Shown: positions 16,330 through 24,639 of the stretch, in pieces | Layout of the letters: each line of letters starts with the position of its first letter | How positions within the stretch are numbered: the first letter of the stretch is position 1 | DNA from: an uncultured Parabacteroides sp. | GTDB lineage: Bacteria > Bacteroidota > Bacteroidia > Bacteroidales > Tannerellaceae | DNA: 32,089 nt | NCBI RefSeq assembly: GCF_902493135.1 | Contig: NZ_CABUOD010000044.1 | Coordinates: 1-32,089, forward strand | Direction of reading: 5' to 3' | The notes under the pieces: model-generated | What the model saw: the letters and a program-made list of their open reading frames with translations, nothing else | The model's database searches: none | What the model was told of the DNA's origin: nothing | Translations under genes and position numbers: made by a program

Positions 16330-17058
16330 GTGATCCGTATCGTATCCATAATCGTTGCAACACTGTTGTTCTCTTACATCGTGTTTGTCTCCTTCTTCTT
16401 TCGGGAAAGCAGGCAGAAGGAGCTGTGCCGTGAGCTGCAGGTAGTGGTCGTGGACAGCCTCGACAAACATTTTGTGAGCGAGAACGACCTGGTGCATATT
16501 CTCAAGAAGGCGGACCTGAACCCGATCAGGAAGCCGATGGACGAGGTCAACACCGACCGGATTGAAAACGAACTGCTGAAAAACGAAATGATTGCCCGCG
16601 TCGAAGCCTACAAGACTCCTTCCGGCATGATTAAATTGGAAGTAGAGCAAAAAATCCCTATCTTGCGTGTGATAAGTCCGCGAGGCAACTATTATGTGGA
16701 TAATTTGGGAAGCACGATGCCTGTCAGCCGCCGTTATGTGGCGCACGTTCCGGTAGTGAGCGGATATGTGGAAAAAGAGCTGGCGGTAACCGACTTATAC
16801 GAATTTGCATTATTTTTGCAGGAGAATGATTTCTGGAATAGTCAGATAGAACAGATTTACGTTCATCCTGACAACGAGGTGGAGCTGATCCCGCGGGTCG
16901 GCAACCACCGCATCGTGCTGGGCTCCTTTGCCGATTTCAAGGAGAAGCTGGACAATCTCCGGCTTTTCTACGAGAAAGCGATCCCGAAGGTGGGATGGGA
17001 GAAGTACAGCATTATCAGTTTAAAATATAAGGATCAGATTGTTTGTACTAAAAGATAG
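16330..17058 (+). CDS. ftsQ: FtsQ-type cell division protein
   Basis: A bitopic divisome protein with a short cytoplasmic N-terminus, one membrane segment (about residues 5-25, IVSIIVATLLFSYIVFVSFFF) and a periplasmic part including a POTRA/FtsQ-like region ('SENDLVHILKKADLNPIRKPMDEVNTDRIENEL') followed by 'VEAYKTPSGMIKLEVEQKIPILRV'. Total 242 residues, typical for Bacteroidetes FtsQ. The start codon is GTG at 16330, 3 bp after the murC stop; no ATG lies near it. There is no ddl gene between murC and ftsQ, which is usual in this phylum. The name relies on both context and domain pattern. Confidence 0.9.
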   Translation: MIRIVSIIVATLLFSYIVFVSFFFRESRQKELCRELQVVVVDSLDKHFVSENDLVHILKKADLNPIRKPMDEVNTDRIENELLKNEMIARVEAYKTPSGMIKLEVEQKIPILRVISPRGNYYVDNLGSTMPVSRRYVAHVPVVSGYVEKELAVTDLYEFALFLQENDFWNSQIEQIYVHPDNEVELIPRVGNHRIVLGSFADFKEKLDNLRLFYEKAIPKVGWEKYSIISLKYKDQIVCTKR

Positions 17059-17063
17059 AGAAT

Positions 17064-18488
17064 ATGGCATACACAGACTTTATAGCGGCCATCGACCTTG
17101 GCTCTTCTCACATGGTCGGCATGGTAGGCACGAAAGGCCCGACAGGGACCCTTTCCATCATTGCCTACGAAGTGGAGAACTCCGATACTTGTATACGAAG
17201 AGGATGTGTATATAATATAAAAGATGCAGCCGGCAAGATCGTGCGGTTGGTCCGCAAACTGGAAAACAAGTTGGGCGGTTCCCGCATCGGCAAGGTGTAT
17301 ATCGGGGTGGGAGGCCAGTCGCTCCGTTCGGTCAACCATGCTGTGTCGAGAGTGCTCGGTAGCGGCACGGTGACCGAAGAGGTGCTGAAGGAGCTGGACC
17401 AGGAATGCCGGCAGTATCGTCCCGATATGCTGGACGTGCTGGATATAGCCGCCCCCGCTTATTATCTCGACAACCAGCCGGAAGCCCATCCGGTAGGTCT
17501 GGGATGTTCGCGTATTGAAGCCCGTTATAAGTTGCTCGTCGGCCGTCCGTCTCTCCGCCATGCCGTAACCACGAACATGTCGGAGCAGATCAAGCTCGAT
17601 GTGGCAGGCACCATTGTCGCGCCGTTGGCGTTGGCCGACCTGATCCTGACGGAACAGGAGAAGTCGAAAGGTTGTGCGCTGGTCGATTTCGGTGCAGGCG
17701 TCACCTCTGTCACGATGTACAAGGACGGTAGCCTGGCAGGCCTCTATGTGATCCCGTTGGGCAGCCATCTGATCACCCGCGACCTGATGTCCCTGGGTAT
17801 GCCGGAGAAGGAGGCGGAACGGGTCAAACGCACCTACGGCAACGCTATCTGGGAAAAAGACAACGAACAGCAGATGGTCTCGGTAGACCTGGCCGACGGA
17901 CAGCATTCAAGCGAGATCAAACTCTCGGATATCAATATGGTGGTGGAAGCCCGCAGCCGTGAGATCATCGAAAACATATATGCCCGACTGGAAGATACGG
18001 GTGTGGCGAAAGAACCCGGTTACAGCATCGTGATTGCCGGCAACGGGGCCGCGCTGAAGAATATGCGCGAGGCTCTCAGCGAACGTTTCAAGATGGATGT
18101 CCGTTATGCTTCCGTCCGCAAAGATCTGATTGCCGACGGCGAGATGATTGCCAATAATCCCGAATATACGACCGTAGCCGCCCTGTTGCTGAAAGGCACG
18201 GAGAACTGCGCCCTCTATATCGCTCCCGAACCGGAGAAACCGAAAGTGGTGGAACCGAAGGCCGAGCCGAAGGAAGAGCCCGTAATCGTTGCAGTGGAAG
18301 AAAAGCCGGAAGAACCGCCTGTCGAAAAGAAGGCAGCGGCTTCGGCTACGACCAAGAACCGCAATTCCGGGACTAAGAAAGAGGATGAAAAGAAGAGAAA
18401 CAAGAGTTGGGGGCTCGGAGATCTCTTTAAAAATGCGGTGGATAAGATGGGAGAGGGCATTGACAAGGCTTTGAAAGATGAGCAATAA
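17064..18488 (+). CDS. ftsA: Cell division protein FtsA (actin-like membrane tether of FtsZ)
   Basis: An actin-fold ATPase that anchors FtsZ filaments to the membrane and connects them to the periplasmic division proteins. It has 474 residues. The phosphate-1 loop 'AIDLGSSHMVGMVG' is at residues 9-22, the SHS2 subdomain follows ('GKVYIGVGGQSLRSVNH'), phosphate-2 is 'CALVDFGAGVTSVTMY', and the adenosine loop is 'SIVIAGNGAALKNM'. After the core comes a Glu/Pro/Lys-rich linker (about residues 394-440) and a terminal amphipathic helix (WGLGDLFKNAVDKMGEGIDKAL), the expected membrane-targeting sequence. It starts 5 bp after the ftsQ stop. Confidence 0.95.
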   Translation: MAYTDFIAAIDLGSSHMVGMVGTKGPTGTLSIIAYEVENSDTCIRRGCVYNIKDAAGKIVRLVRKLENKLGGSRIGKVYIGVGGQSLRSVNHAVSRVLGSGTVTEEVLKELDQECRQYRPDMLDVLDIAAPAYYLDNQPEAHPVGLGCSRIEARYKLLVGRPSLRHAVTTNMSEQIKLDVAGTIVAPLALADLILTEQEKSKGCALVDFGAGVTSVTMYKDGSLAGLYVIPLGSHLITRDLMSLGMPEKEAERVKRTYGNAIWEKDNEQQMVSVDLADGQHSSEIKLSDINMVVEARSREIIENIYARLEDTGVAKEPGYSIVIAGNGAALKNMREALSERFKMDVRYASVRKDLIADGEMIANNPEYTTVAALLLKGTENCALYIAPEPEKPKVVEPKAEPKEEPVIVAVEEKPEEPPVEKKAAASATTKNRNSGTKKEDEKKRNKSWGLGDLFKNAVDKMGEGIDKALKDEQ

Positions 18489-18514
18489 TCGGTAACAATA
18501 AAAGACAGACGACA

Positions 18515-19858
18515 ATGGAAGATAATACATACGATTTCGATATGGCGAAAGCGCCTCAGACAATCATCAAGGTGATCGGCGTCGGTGGCGGTGGCGGTAA
18601 TGCGGTCAGCAACATGTACCGCGAAGGTATCCGGGATGTGTCTTTCGTATTATGCAATACCGATAACCAGGCGTTGCAGAAATCGGAAGTTCCCGACAAG
18701 CTCCTGATCGGACGGAACACGACGAACGGGCTTGGCTCCGGCAATGTCCCTGAAAAGGGAGAAGCCGCGGCGCTTGAAAGCGAAAAGGAAATACACGATA
18801 TGCTCGACGACGGAACCCGCATGGCCTTCGTCACGGCGGGTATGGGCGGAGGAACCGGTACGGGGGCCGGCCCGGTCGTCGCCAAGATCTCCAAAGATAT
18901 GGGAATCCTTACCGTCGGTATCGTCACGATCCCCTTCGTCTTTGAAGGACGTCCGAAGATCGTGAAAGCGTTGAAAGGCGTAAGGAAGATGGCGCAGAAC
19001 GTAGACTCCCTGCTTGTCATCAACAACGAACGGTTGAGGAATTTCGCCGATATGCCGGTTCCGCAGGCCAATCGCAAGGCCGACGAGACATTGACGATTG
19101 CCGCCAAGAGCATTGCCGAGATTGTCACGACCAACCTCGAACAGAACGTCGATTTCGCCGATGTCGACACGACGATGCGCAACAGCGGTGTCGCCCTGAT
19201 CAGTATCGGTTTCGGAGAGGGCGAAGGACGTTTGCACCAGGCCATCAACGAGGCGTTGGAAAACACGCTGGTGAACGATGTCAACAATATTTTCAATGCC
19301 CAACGCGTGGCGTTTGTCATCTACTACAGCCATGAAGACGAGCTCCGCATCAGCGAGATGACGGATATACACAACTTCATGTCCCAGTTCAAGACCGAAT
19401 ACGAAGTGAAGTGGGGGCACGGCTATGACGACAGTCTGGGCCACAAGATCAAGATCACGATCCTCGTGACCGGCTTCGGCTTGGAAGACATCCTGTCGCA
19501 GAGCGAACAGCAGGAGCTTGCCACCGAAGAGGAAATACGTCTGGCAGCAGAGCGGGAAGAAGCGGCAAGAAAAGCGAGAGAAGAAGAAGACAAATGGGTG
19601 AAGCAGTATTACGGCGAGTATATCGACTCGCGGCCGAATACCGAAATCGTTGTTTTTGCCGTCGACGAATTGGACGATGACGCCCTGATCGCTTTCATGG
19701 AAGATAAACCGGCCTACAAGCGGACGGCCAAAGACGTCCAGCAGATACGCCGGAAGGGAGAGGAACCGGTACGCACCCAAGGCATGTCGTTCACCACGCC
19801 TGCCGCTAACCAGAGCAAGAAGCCTAAATCGGGCGGCACGGTTATTAGTTTTAGGTAA
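18515..19858 (+). CDS. ftsZ: Cell division protein FtsZ (tubulin-like GTPase)
   Basis: Polymerises into the Z-ring that directs septation. It has 447 residues. The N-terminal GTP-binding part contains 'GVGGGGGNAVSNM' and the tubulin signature G111-G-G-T-G-T-G117 within GMGGGTGTGAGPVVAK. 'NNERL', 'NVDFADVDTTM' and the T7-loop region follow as expected. The C-terminal half has a Glu/Arg-rich stretch (about 335-360, 'EEEIRLAAEREEAARKAREEE') and a long hydrophilic linker ending SGGTVISFR, where the short conserved FtsA/partner-binding tail would be. It closes the dcw cluster; a repeat-rich spacer separates it from the next gene. Confidence 0.98.
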   Translation: MEDNTYDFDMAKAPQTIIKVIGVGGGGGNAVSNMYREGIRDVSFVLCNTDNQALQKSEVPDKLLIGRNTTNGLGSGNVPEKGEAAALESEKEIHDMLDDGTRMAFVTAGMGGGTGTGAGPVVAKISKDMGILTVGIVTIPFVFEGRPKIVKALKGVRKMAQNVDSLLVINNERLRNFADMPVPQANRKADETLTIAAKSIAEIVTTNLEQNVDFADVDTTMRNSGVALISIGFGEGEGRLHQAINEALENTLVNDVNNIFNAQRVAFVIYYSHEDELRISEMTDIHNFMSQFKTEYEVKWGHGYDDSLGHKIKITILVTGFGLEDILSQSEQQELATEEEIRLAAEREEAARKAREEEDKWVKQYYGEYIDSRPNTEIVVFAVDELDDDALIAFMEDKPAYKRTAKDVQQIRRKGEEPVRTQGMSFTTPAANQSKKPKSGGTVISFR

Positions 19859-19967
19859 TGACTAATGGCTGATTAATAATTAATAATTAATAATGAAAAA
19901 TTAATGATGAATGGTTGGAGACCCGAAGGTTCAATTATTCATTCTTAATTCTTTAATTTACAAAACT
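19859..19967. repeat. AT-rich repeat spacer between ftsZ and the YqeY-like gene
   Basis: TTAATAATTAATAATTAATAA-like tandem copies (about 19873-19895) are followed by ATGAAAAATTAATGATGAATGG and then by partly inverted copies (TTCAATTATTCATTCTTAATTC). It could fold into a long AT hairpin. No clear T-tract terminator or promoter is visible. Confidence 0.6.
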
Positions 19968-20417
19968 ATGGATTTGTTCGAAAGAGTCAGCGAAGACATT
20001 AAAAACGCAATGAAGGCGAAAGATAAAGTAGCCCTTGAAACACTGAGAAACGTGAAGAAGTTCTTCCTTGAAGCGAAGACCGCTCCGGGAGCCAACGATA
20101 CATTGACGGATGCCGATGCATTGAAGATCATGCAGAAGCTCGTCAAACAAGGCAAAGATTCCGCCGCTATCTACGTGCAGCAGGGACGTCAGGATTTGGC
20201 CGACGACGAACTGGCACAGGTAGCCGTTATCGAAAAGTACCTGCCCAAACAGATGTCTGCCGAAGAACTGGAAGTCGAGCTGAAGGCGATCATCGCACAG
20301 GTCGGGGCCGCCGGTCCGAAAGACATGGGGAAGGTGATGGGCGTTGCCTCCAGGGCATTAGCCGGAAAAGCCGAAGGCCGCATGATCTCAGAAGTCGTTA
20401 AAAGACTTCTGAATTGA
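19968..20417 (+). CDS. GatB/YqeY domain-containing protein
   Basis: A 149-residue small cytosolic protein of the YqeY family, all helical, related to the tRNA-binding tail of the GatB subunit of the Glu/Asp-tRNA amidotransferase. Visible marks are 'DIKNAMKAKDKVALETLRNVKKFF', 'ALKIMQKLVKQGKDSAAIY', 'YLPKQMSAEELE' and the C-terminal 'KDMGKVMGVASRALAGKAEGRMISEVVKRLL'. I chose the ATG at 19968; an upstream in-frame start at 19911 would add 19 residues translated from the repeat spacer. Position just after ftsZ is common in Bacteroidetes. The cellular role of free-standing YqeY proteins is not well established. Confidence 0.93.
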   Translation: MDLFERVSEDIKNAMKAKDKVALETLRNVKKFFLEAKTAPGANDTLTDADALKIMQKLVKQGKDSAAIYVQQGRQDLADDELAQVAVIEKYLPKQMSAEELEVELKAIIAQVGAAGPKDMGKVMGVASRALAGKAEGRMISEVVKRLLN

Positions 20418-20536
20418 AAACTGAAAATGGAAAGTTGAAAAATAAAGAAGAGACGCTTTGCTTTTCCATTTTCCATTTTCTCCCTTTTGTCTCCTTATCA
20501 ATCTAATTTTCAATTCTCAATTTTTAATTGCCCATT
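20418..20536. repeat. Heptad-like repeat spacer between the YqeY-like gene and cstA
   Basis: The first half is purine-rich (GAAAATGGAAAGTTGAAAAA) and the second half holds near-complementary T-rich units: TTTTCCA twice, then TTTTCAA, TTCTCAA, TTTTTAA. The two halves can pair into an extended hairpin with T-runs, which might act as an operon-end terminator. The periodicity of 7 matches the arrays at rsmH and murC. Confidence 0.6.
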
Positions 20537-21952
20537 ATGATTACTTTTGTTTGTTGCCTTATTGCACTCGTCGTAGGCTATTTCGTCTACGGTAAATTCA
20601 TCGAACGTATTTTCGGCATAGATGCCCAACGGCCGACCCCTGCCTACACGCACCAGGACGGCATGGATTATATCCCGATGCCTACCTGGAAAGTCTTTAT
20701 GATCCAGTTCCTGAACATCGCCGGACTGGGTCCGATCTTCGGCGCCATTATGGGGGCGAAGTTCGGAACCGCCTCTTTCCTGTGGATCGTGCTGGGAAGT
20801 ATCTTTGCCGGTTCGGTACACGATTACCTGTCCGGGATGTTGTCCCTGCGCCATAACGGGGAGAGCCTGCCTGAGATCATCGGTCGTTACTTAGGCGTGA
20901 ACTTCAAGCAGTTCATGCGCGGGTTTACGGTGATCCTGATGGTGCTGGTCGGCTCCGTGTTCGTGGCCGGGCCTGCCGGACTGCTGGCAAAGTTGACGCC
21001 GGAGCATCTGGATACTACTTTCTGGATCGTTGTCGTGTTCCTGTATTATATCCTGGCGACCTTGTTGCCGGTCGATAAGATTATCGGTAAGATCTATCCA
21101 TTGTTTGCTGCCGCTTTGCTGTTTATGGCGATCGGTATCCTGGTGATGTTGTTCGTCAACCATCCGCCGTTGCCGGAGATCACGGACGGGATGCCGAACA
21201 CCTATCCCGGCCACCTGCCTATCTTCCCGATCATGTTCGTCAGCATTGCCTGCGGTGCCATTTCCGGTTTCCACGCGACACAAAGCCCGTTGATGGCCCG
21301 TTGCATCAAGAATGAGAAGTACGGCCGCCCTATCTTCTTCGGCTCCATGATTACGGAAGGCATCGTTGCACTGATCTGGGCGGCAGCCGCTACCTATTTC
21401 TATCATAACAACGGTATGGGCGAAAACAATGCCGCCGTTGTCGTCGACAGCATTACGAAAGAATGGCTCGGTGCGGTAGGCGGCATATTGGCCGTCTTGG
21501 GTGTGATCGCCGCCCCGATCACCTCCGGCGATACGGCCTTCCGTTCGGCCCGCCTGATCGTGGCGGACTTCCTGCATCTCGAACAGCGCAGCATCTCCAA
21601 GCGGCTCATGATCTGCATCCCCTTGTTCCTGGTGGCTATCGCTCTTTTGCTCTACAGCCAGAAAGACAAGGACGGCTTCGATATGATCTGGCGTTATTTT
21701 GCCTGGAGCAACCAGACGCTCGCCGTGTTTACCTTATGGGCGTTGACCGTCTACCTGGTGATCTCGAAGAAGCCCTATGTCGTTACGCTGATCCCGGCCC
21801 TGTTCATGACAGCCGTCTGCTCGACATATATCTTTGTCGCTCCCGAAGGCTTAGGCATGGAAACCGGCATTTCACAGATTATCGGTATTGCCCTGACGAT
21901 CGTCGTTTTGGTCTTCTTCCTGATTTGGAAAAAGAAGACCGGCAAGATATAA
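20537..21952 (+). CDS. CstA family carbon-starvation/peptide or pyruvate transporter
   Basis: A polytopic inner-membrane protein of 471 residues with about 12-13 hydrophobic segments. The CstA signature region is clear: 'FVYGKFIERIFGID', 'TPAYTHQDGMDYIPM', then 'QFLNIAGLGPIFGAIMGA'. Later 'ISGFHATQSPLMARCI' and 'GDTAFRSARLI' also match the family. E. coli CstA/BtsT are about 700 residues; this shorter form is widespread in Bacteroidetes. Members import peptides or pyruvate, but the substrate here cannot be told. The start is the ATG at 20537; an in-frame TTG nine bases earlier is unlikely. It is flanked by repeat elements on both sides and probably forms its own transcription unit. Confidence 0.92.
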   Translation: MITFVCCLIALVVGYFVYGKFIERIFGIDAQRPTPAYTHQDGMDYIPMPTWKVFMIQFLNIAGLGPIFGAIMGAKFGTASFLWIVLGSIFAGSVHDYLSGMLSLRHNGESLPEIIGRYLGVNFKQFMRGFTVILMVLVGSVFVAGPAGLLAKLTPEHLDTTFWIVVVFLYYILATLLPVDKIIGKIYPLFAAALLFMAIGILVMLFVNHPPLPEITDGMPNTYPGHLPIFPIMFVSIACGAISGFHATQSPLMARCIKNEKYGRPIFFGSMITEGIVALIWAAAATYFYHNNGMGENNAAVVVDSITKEWLGAVGGILAVLGVIAAPITSGDTAFRSARLIVADFLHLEQRSISKRLMICIPLFLVAIALLLYSQKDKDGFDMIWRYFAWSNQTLAVFTLWALTVYLVISKKPYVVTLIPALFMTAVCSTYIFVAPEGLGMETGISQIIGIALTIVVLVFFLIWKKKTGKI

Positions 21953-22228
21953 TACAGCGGAACCGATCTTCTCCGGTCCCCAGGGATGGCCGATGCTGCC
22001 TGTTATATAGGTGTCGGTATCGGCCATCCCAAGAGAAAGCGGAGCTTTCTTGGAAAGGCCTAAGCGGACGGGCGTCAAGCGGAGGACAAAGGTGAAGCGT
22101 CCGGAGCCTGCGCTGTCTGAGCGAAGCGAGTTTCGCAGGCGACAGCGGAACCTTTGCCCGGAGTAGACCGGACGGTTAAGCCTTGATTTTTTGGTTACTT
22201 TTGGATCAAGCCAAAAGTAACAAGTCAA
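21953..22228. repeat. Structured dispersed-type intergenic repeat element
   Basis: A 276-bp block rich in dyads: a 12-bp perfect stem (21983-21994 with 22019-22030), an AGAAAGC/GCTTTCT stem near 22033, a GCCTGCG/CGCAGGC pair around the TGAGCGAAGCGAG motif (about 22105-22143), and an 11-bp perfect stem with 6-nt loop (22194-22204 with 22211-22221). On the minus strand it is open and would read YFWLDPKVTKKSRLN..., a string I recall from many spurious hypothetical proteins in Bacteroidales, which suggests a multi-copy element. I do not call it a gene. Confidence 0.6.
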
Positions 22229-22281
22229 CCATTATTTACCAGAAATCGAAGAAAAAATATCAGAACTGTAAACCGAGGCCC

Positions 22282-22333
22282 GGTGGTTGTCCCTTATCTT
22301 TATCCACAGAAAACATATAAAAGGATAACCACC
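22282..22333 (+). promoter_or_regulatory. Hairpin abutting the start codon of the glycosidase gene
   Basis: GGTGGTTGTCC (22282-22292) pairs with GGATAACCACC (22323-22333), 11 bp with one G-U pair and a 30-base loop. The right arm ends exactly at the base before the ATG at 22334. If transcribed, it would hide the ribosome landing area. Confidence 0.55.
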
Positions 22334-24445
22334 ATGAAAAAACTGATCAGTTTAGTAAGCCTCTTTTGCCTGTCGGTACTTTTGCCTCTGTCTGTTATGG
22401 GTGAACCCATCGACCGGGAGGCTGTTGTCAAGCGGCATCGCGTGTGTACGACCGGGACACTCCTGAAAAGCCCGGCACAAGTAGGGAACGGGAAATTCGC
22501 CTTCGGGATGGATATAACCGGATTGCAGACCTTCGTCCCCTTCAACACCCTGTCCGACTGGAGTTGGTACAGTTTCCCCCTCCCCGAAGGGATGAAAGCC
22601 GAAGATTACCGTCCGGTCGTCGTCGAGACACACGGCAAAAAGATCGCCTACGAACTCCGCAACCCCGACCAGCCCGAACTGTCCGAATGGCTGACCAAGA
22701 ACCCCCACCGCTATAACCTGGGTCGTATCGGTTTCCGCCTGCTGCGCGAAGACGGTACGGAAGCGAAGGAAATCGACCTGGGCAACGCCCGCCAGGAGAT
22801 CGACCTGTGGACAGGCGTCGTCTACAGCCGTTTCGAACTGAACCGCAAGGTGGTGAAAGTCCGCACCGTCTGCCATCCCGATAAAGATATGATCGGAGTC
22901 AGCATCGAATCCGAACTGCTGAACGACGGCAATATGAGCATCTGCCTCGACTTCCCCTATCCCGACGGACGCTATTTCAAGCATTATGTAGGACGCTACG
23001 ACACGATCTCCGGCCATGTTTCCACTTTTGAGAAGCTCTCGCCTAACTCGGTCCGTATCGATCGCGTGATGGATGATACACATTATTGCGCTGCTTTGGA
23101 TTGGACCGGCCCCGCCACTTTCCGCCGCGAATCGGAAAAGGCGCATACCTTCCTCCTTCAACCCCGGCATACCTCCACCTTTTCCTTTACCTGCTGTTTT
23201 TCTCCGGAACCGGTCGCAAACGTGACAGAACCGGTTGCCTCAATCGAACAGAAGAGCGCCACAGCCTGGGAGAAATACTGGCGTTCGGGAGCCGCCATCG
23301 ACCTCTCCGGCAGCAAAGACCCCCGCTGGCTGGAACTGGAACGCCGCATCGTCCTCTCGCAGTACCTGATGCGTGCGAACGAAAGCGGCCTGTTCCCGCC
23401 CCAGGAATCCGGACTGGTGAACAACGGCTGGTACGGACGTTTCCATTTCGAGATGATCTGGTGGCACGGCGTGCACTACGGGCTGTGGAACCGGATGGAA
23501 TGTTTCGACCACTACCTGAACGTCTATAAGGACTTTATGCCGCAAGCCCTCGAACGCGCCAGGAGCGAAGGCCGCATCGGTGCGCGCTGGCCGAAGTGCA
23601 CCGGGAACTTCAACCGCGAATGGCCTGGCAGCGCCCATGCCTACCTGATCTGGCACGAACCCCACCCGGTCTACTTCGCCGAGATGCAATACCGCCGGAA
23701 ACCCGCTCCCGAAACGTTGGAGAAATGGAAAGACATCGTGCTGAACACGGCCGATTATATGGCGGACTACCTTTTCTACGACAAAAAGGCGAAACAATAT
23801 GTCCTGGGTCCCCCTGTCGTCGTCGTTTCCGAGAATACGGACCCGTTGCAGACCATCAACCCGATTTTCGAGTTAGGCTATTTCCGCTACGGCCTGCGTA
23901 CGGCATTGGCGTGGGCGGACCGCCTGGGCCTGCCGGAAAAAAGGACGAAGAAATGGAAGGAAGTGCTCTCGAAGATGGCTCCCCTTCCCGTTGCCGGCGG
24001 CGTCTACACCACCTACGAAGGCATCCCCGACATGTGGACGAAATATACCTACGAGCATCCGGCCCTGACCGGCGTCTATGGCATGTTGCCCGGTGACGGG
24101 GTAGACCTCGCGACCTTCAAGCGCACGTTGGAGAAAGTCAGCAAGGAATGGCAGTTCGACCGCATCTGGGGCTGGGACTTCCCGATGTTGGCGATGGCCG
24201 CCGCCCGTACGGGGCAGCCTGCGCTGGCTGTCGACATGCTGATGCACCCCTCCGCCGGATTCCAGTTCGACGAACACGGCCTGGCGACAGGAGGCCCCTT
24301 CCCCTATTTCCCCTCCAACGGAGCCTTGCTGACGGCGGTCGCCATGATGTGCGGCGGCTGGGACGGCTCGGAGGGAGAGGCCCCCGGTTTCCCGAAAGAC
24401 GGAAGCTGGACAGTCCGCTACGAAGGCTTCGTCCCGATGCAGTGA
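22334..24445 (+). CDS. Secreted six-hairpin-type glycoside hydrolase (predicted)
   Basis: A 703-residue protein from the ATG at 22334, with a Sec signal peptide (MKKLISLVSLFCLSVLLPLSVMG, cleavage near residue 23). The first ~300 residues are a beta-rich domain ('VGNGKFAFGMDITGLQTF', 'RFELNRKVVKVRTVCHPD'), and the rest is an alpha-helical barrel with Trp-rich signature 'FHFEMIWWHGVHYGLWNR' and 'GFQFDEHGLATGGPFPYFPSNGALL'. This N-terminal beta domain plus helical toroid is the layout of clan GH-L-like families (GH65/GH95-type, six-hairpin glycosidases). The exact family, catalytic acids and substrate cannot be assigned by eye. There is no SusC/SusD pair or other glycan-use gene nearby, so it is not in a typical polysaccharide utilisation locus. 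A strong terminator follows. A GTG-initiated extension upstream is rejected because the signal peptide begins at 22334. Confidence 0.75.
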   Translation: MKKLISLVSLFCLSVLLPLSVMGEPIDREAVVKRHRVCTTGTLLKSPAQVGNGKFAFGMDITGLQTFVPFNTLSDWSWYSFPLPEGMKAEDYRPVVVETHGKKIAYELRNPDQPELSEWLTKNPHRYNLGRIGFRLLREDGTEAKEIDLGNARQEIDLWTGVVYSRFELNRKVVKVRTVCHPDKDMIGVSIESELLNDGNMSICLDFPYPDGRYFKHYVGRYDTISGHVSTFEKLSPNSVRIDRVMDDTHYCAALDWTGPATFRRESEKAHTFLLQPRHTSTFSFTCCFSPEPVANVTEPVASIEQKSATAWEKYWRSGAAIDLSGSKDPRWLELERRIVLSQYLMRANESGLFPPQESGLVNNGWYGRFHFEMIWWHGVHYGLWNRMECFDHYLNVYKDFMPQALERARSEGRIGARWPKCTGNFNREWPGSAHAYLIWHEPHPVYFAEMQYRRKPAPETLEKWKDIVLNTADYMADYLFYDKKAKQYVLGPPVVVVSENTDPLQTINPIFELGYFRYGLRTALAWADRLGLPEKRTKKWKEVLSKMAPLPVAGGVYTTYEGIPDMWTKYTYEHPALTGVYGMLPGDGVDLATFKRTLEKVSKEWQFDRIWGWDFPMLAMAAARTGQPALAVDMLMHPSAGFQFDEHGLATGGPFPYFPSNGALLTAVAMMCGGWDGSEGEAPGFPKDGSWTVRYEGFVPMQ

Positions 24446-24472
24446 CAATCCCTTTATTCCTCTTTTTTATGC

Positions 24473-24507
24473 AAGCTGGCGAATGATTTCATTCGTCAGC
24501 TTTTTTT
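24473..24507 (+). terminator. Rho-independent terminator after the glycosidase gene
   Basis: AAGCTGGCGAATG (24473-24485) pairs with CATTCGTCAGCTT (24490-24502), 13 bp with one G-U pair and a four-base loop, running into a seven-T tract. Confidence 0.9.
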
Positions 24508-24606
24508 CTGTTTATATGTATATATAAACAGCTTGTAATTCATTGAATTATTTTCGAAAATAATCCGATAAAAGAGAACAATGTATTAAATAAATGATTA
24601 TATTTG
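24508..24606 (+). promoter_or_regulatory. Palindromes and candidate promoter before the DUF4248/DUF3987 pair
   Basis: A perfect stem CTGTTTATA-TGTA-TATAAACAG (24508-24529) is followed by a perfect 18-bp palindrome ATTATTTTCGAAAATAAT (24547-24564), a shape typical of a dimeric repressor site. TATATTTG at 24599-24606 is a perfect -7 box about 33 bp before the ATG; no good -33 box is seen. The palindrome lies 35-52 bp upstream of that box. Confidence 0.5.
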
Positions 24607-24639
24607 TGAAGTGATAGAAACAAAGAAGACTAAAAAGTT

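Noticed and set aside
21872..22228. 118-codon minus-strand frame reading YFWLDPKVTKK...
   Set aside because: It coincides with the structured repeat element and overlaps cstA; better explained as a repeat than a gene.
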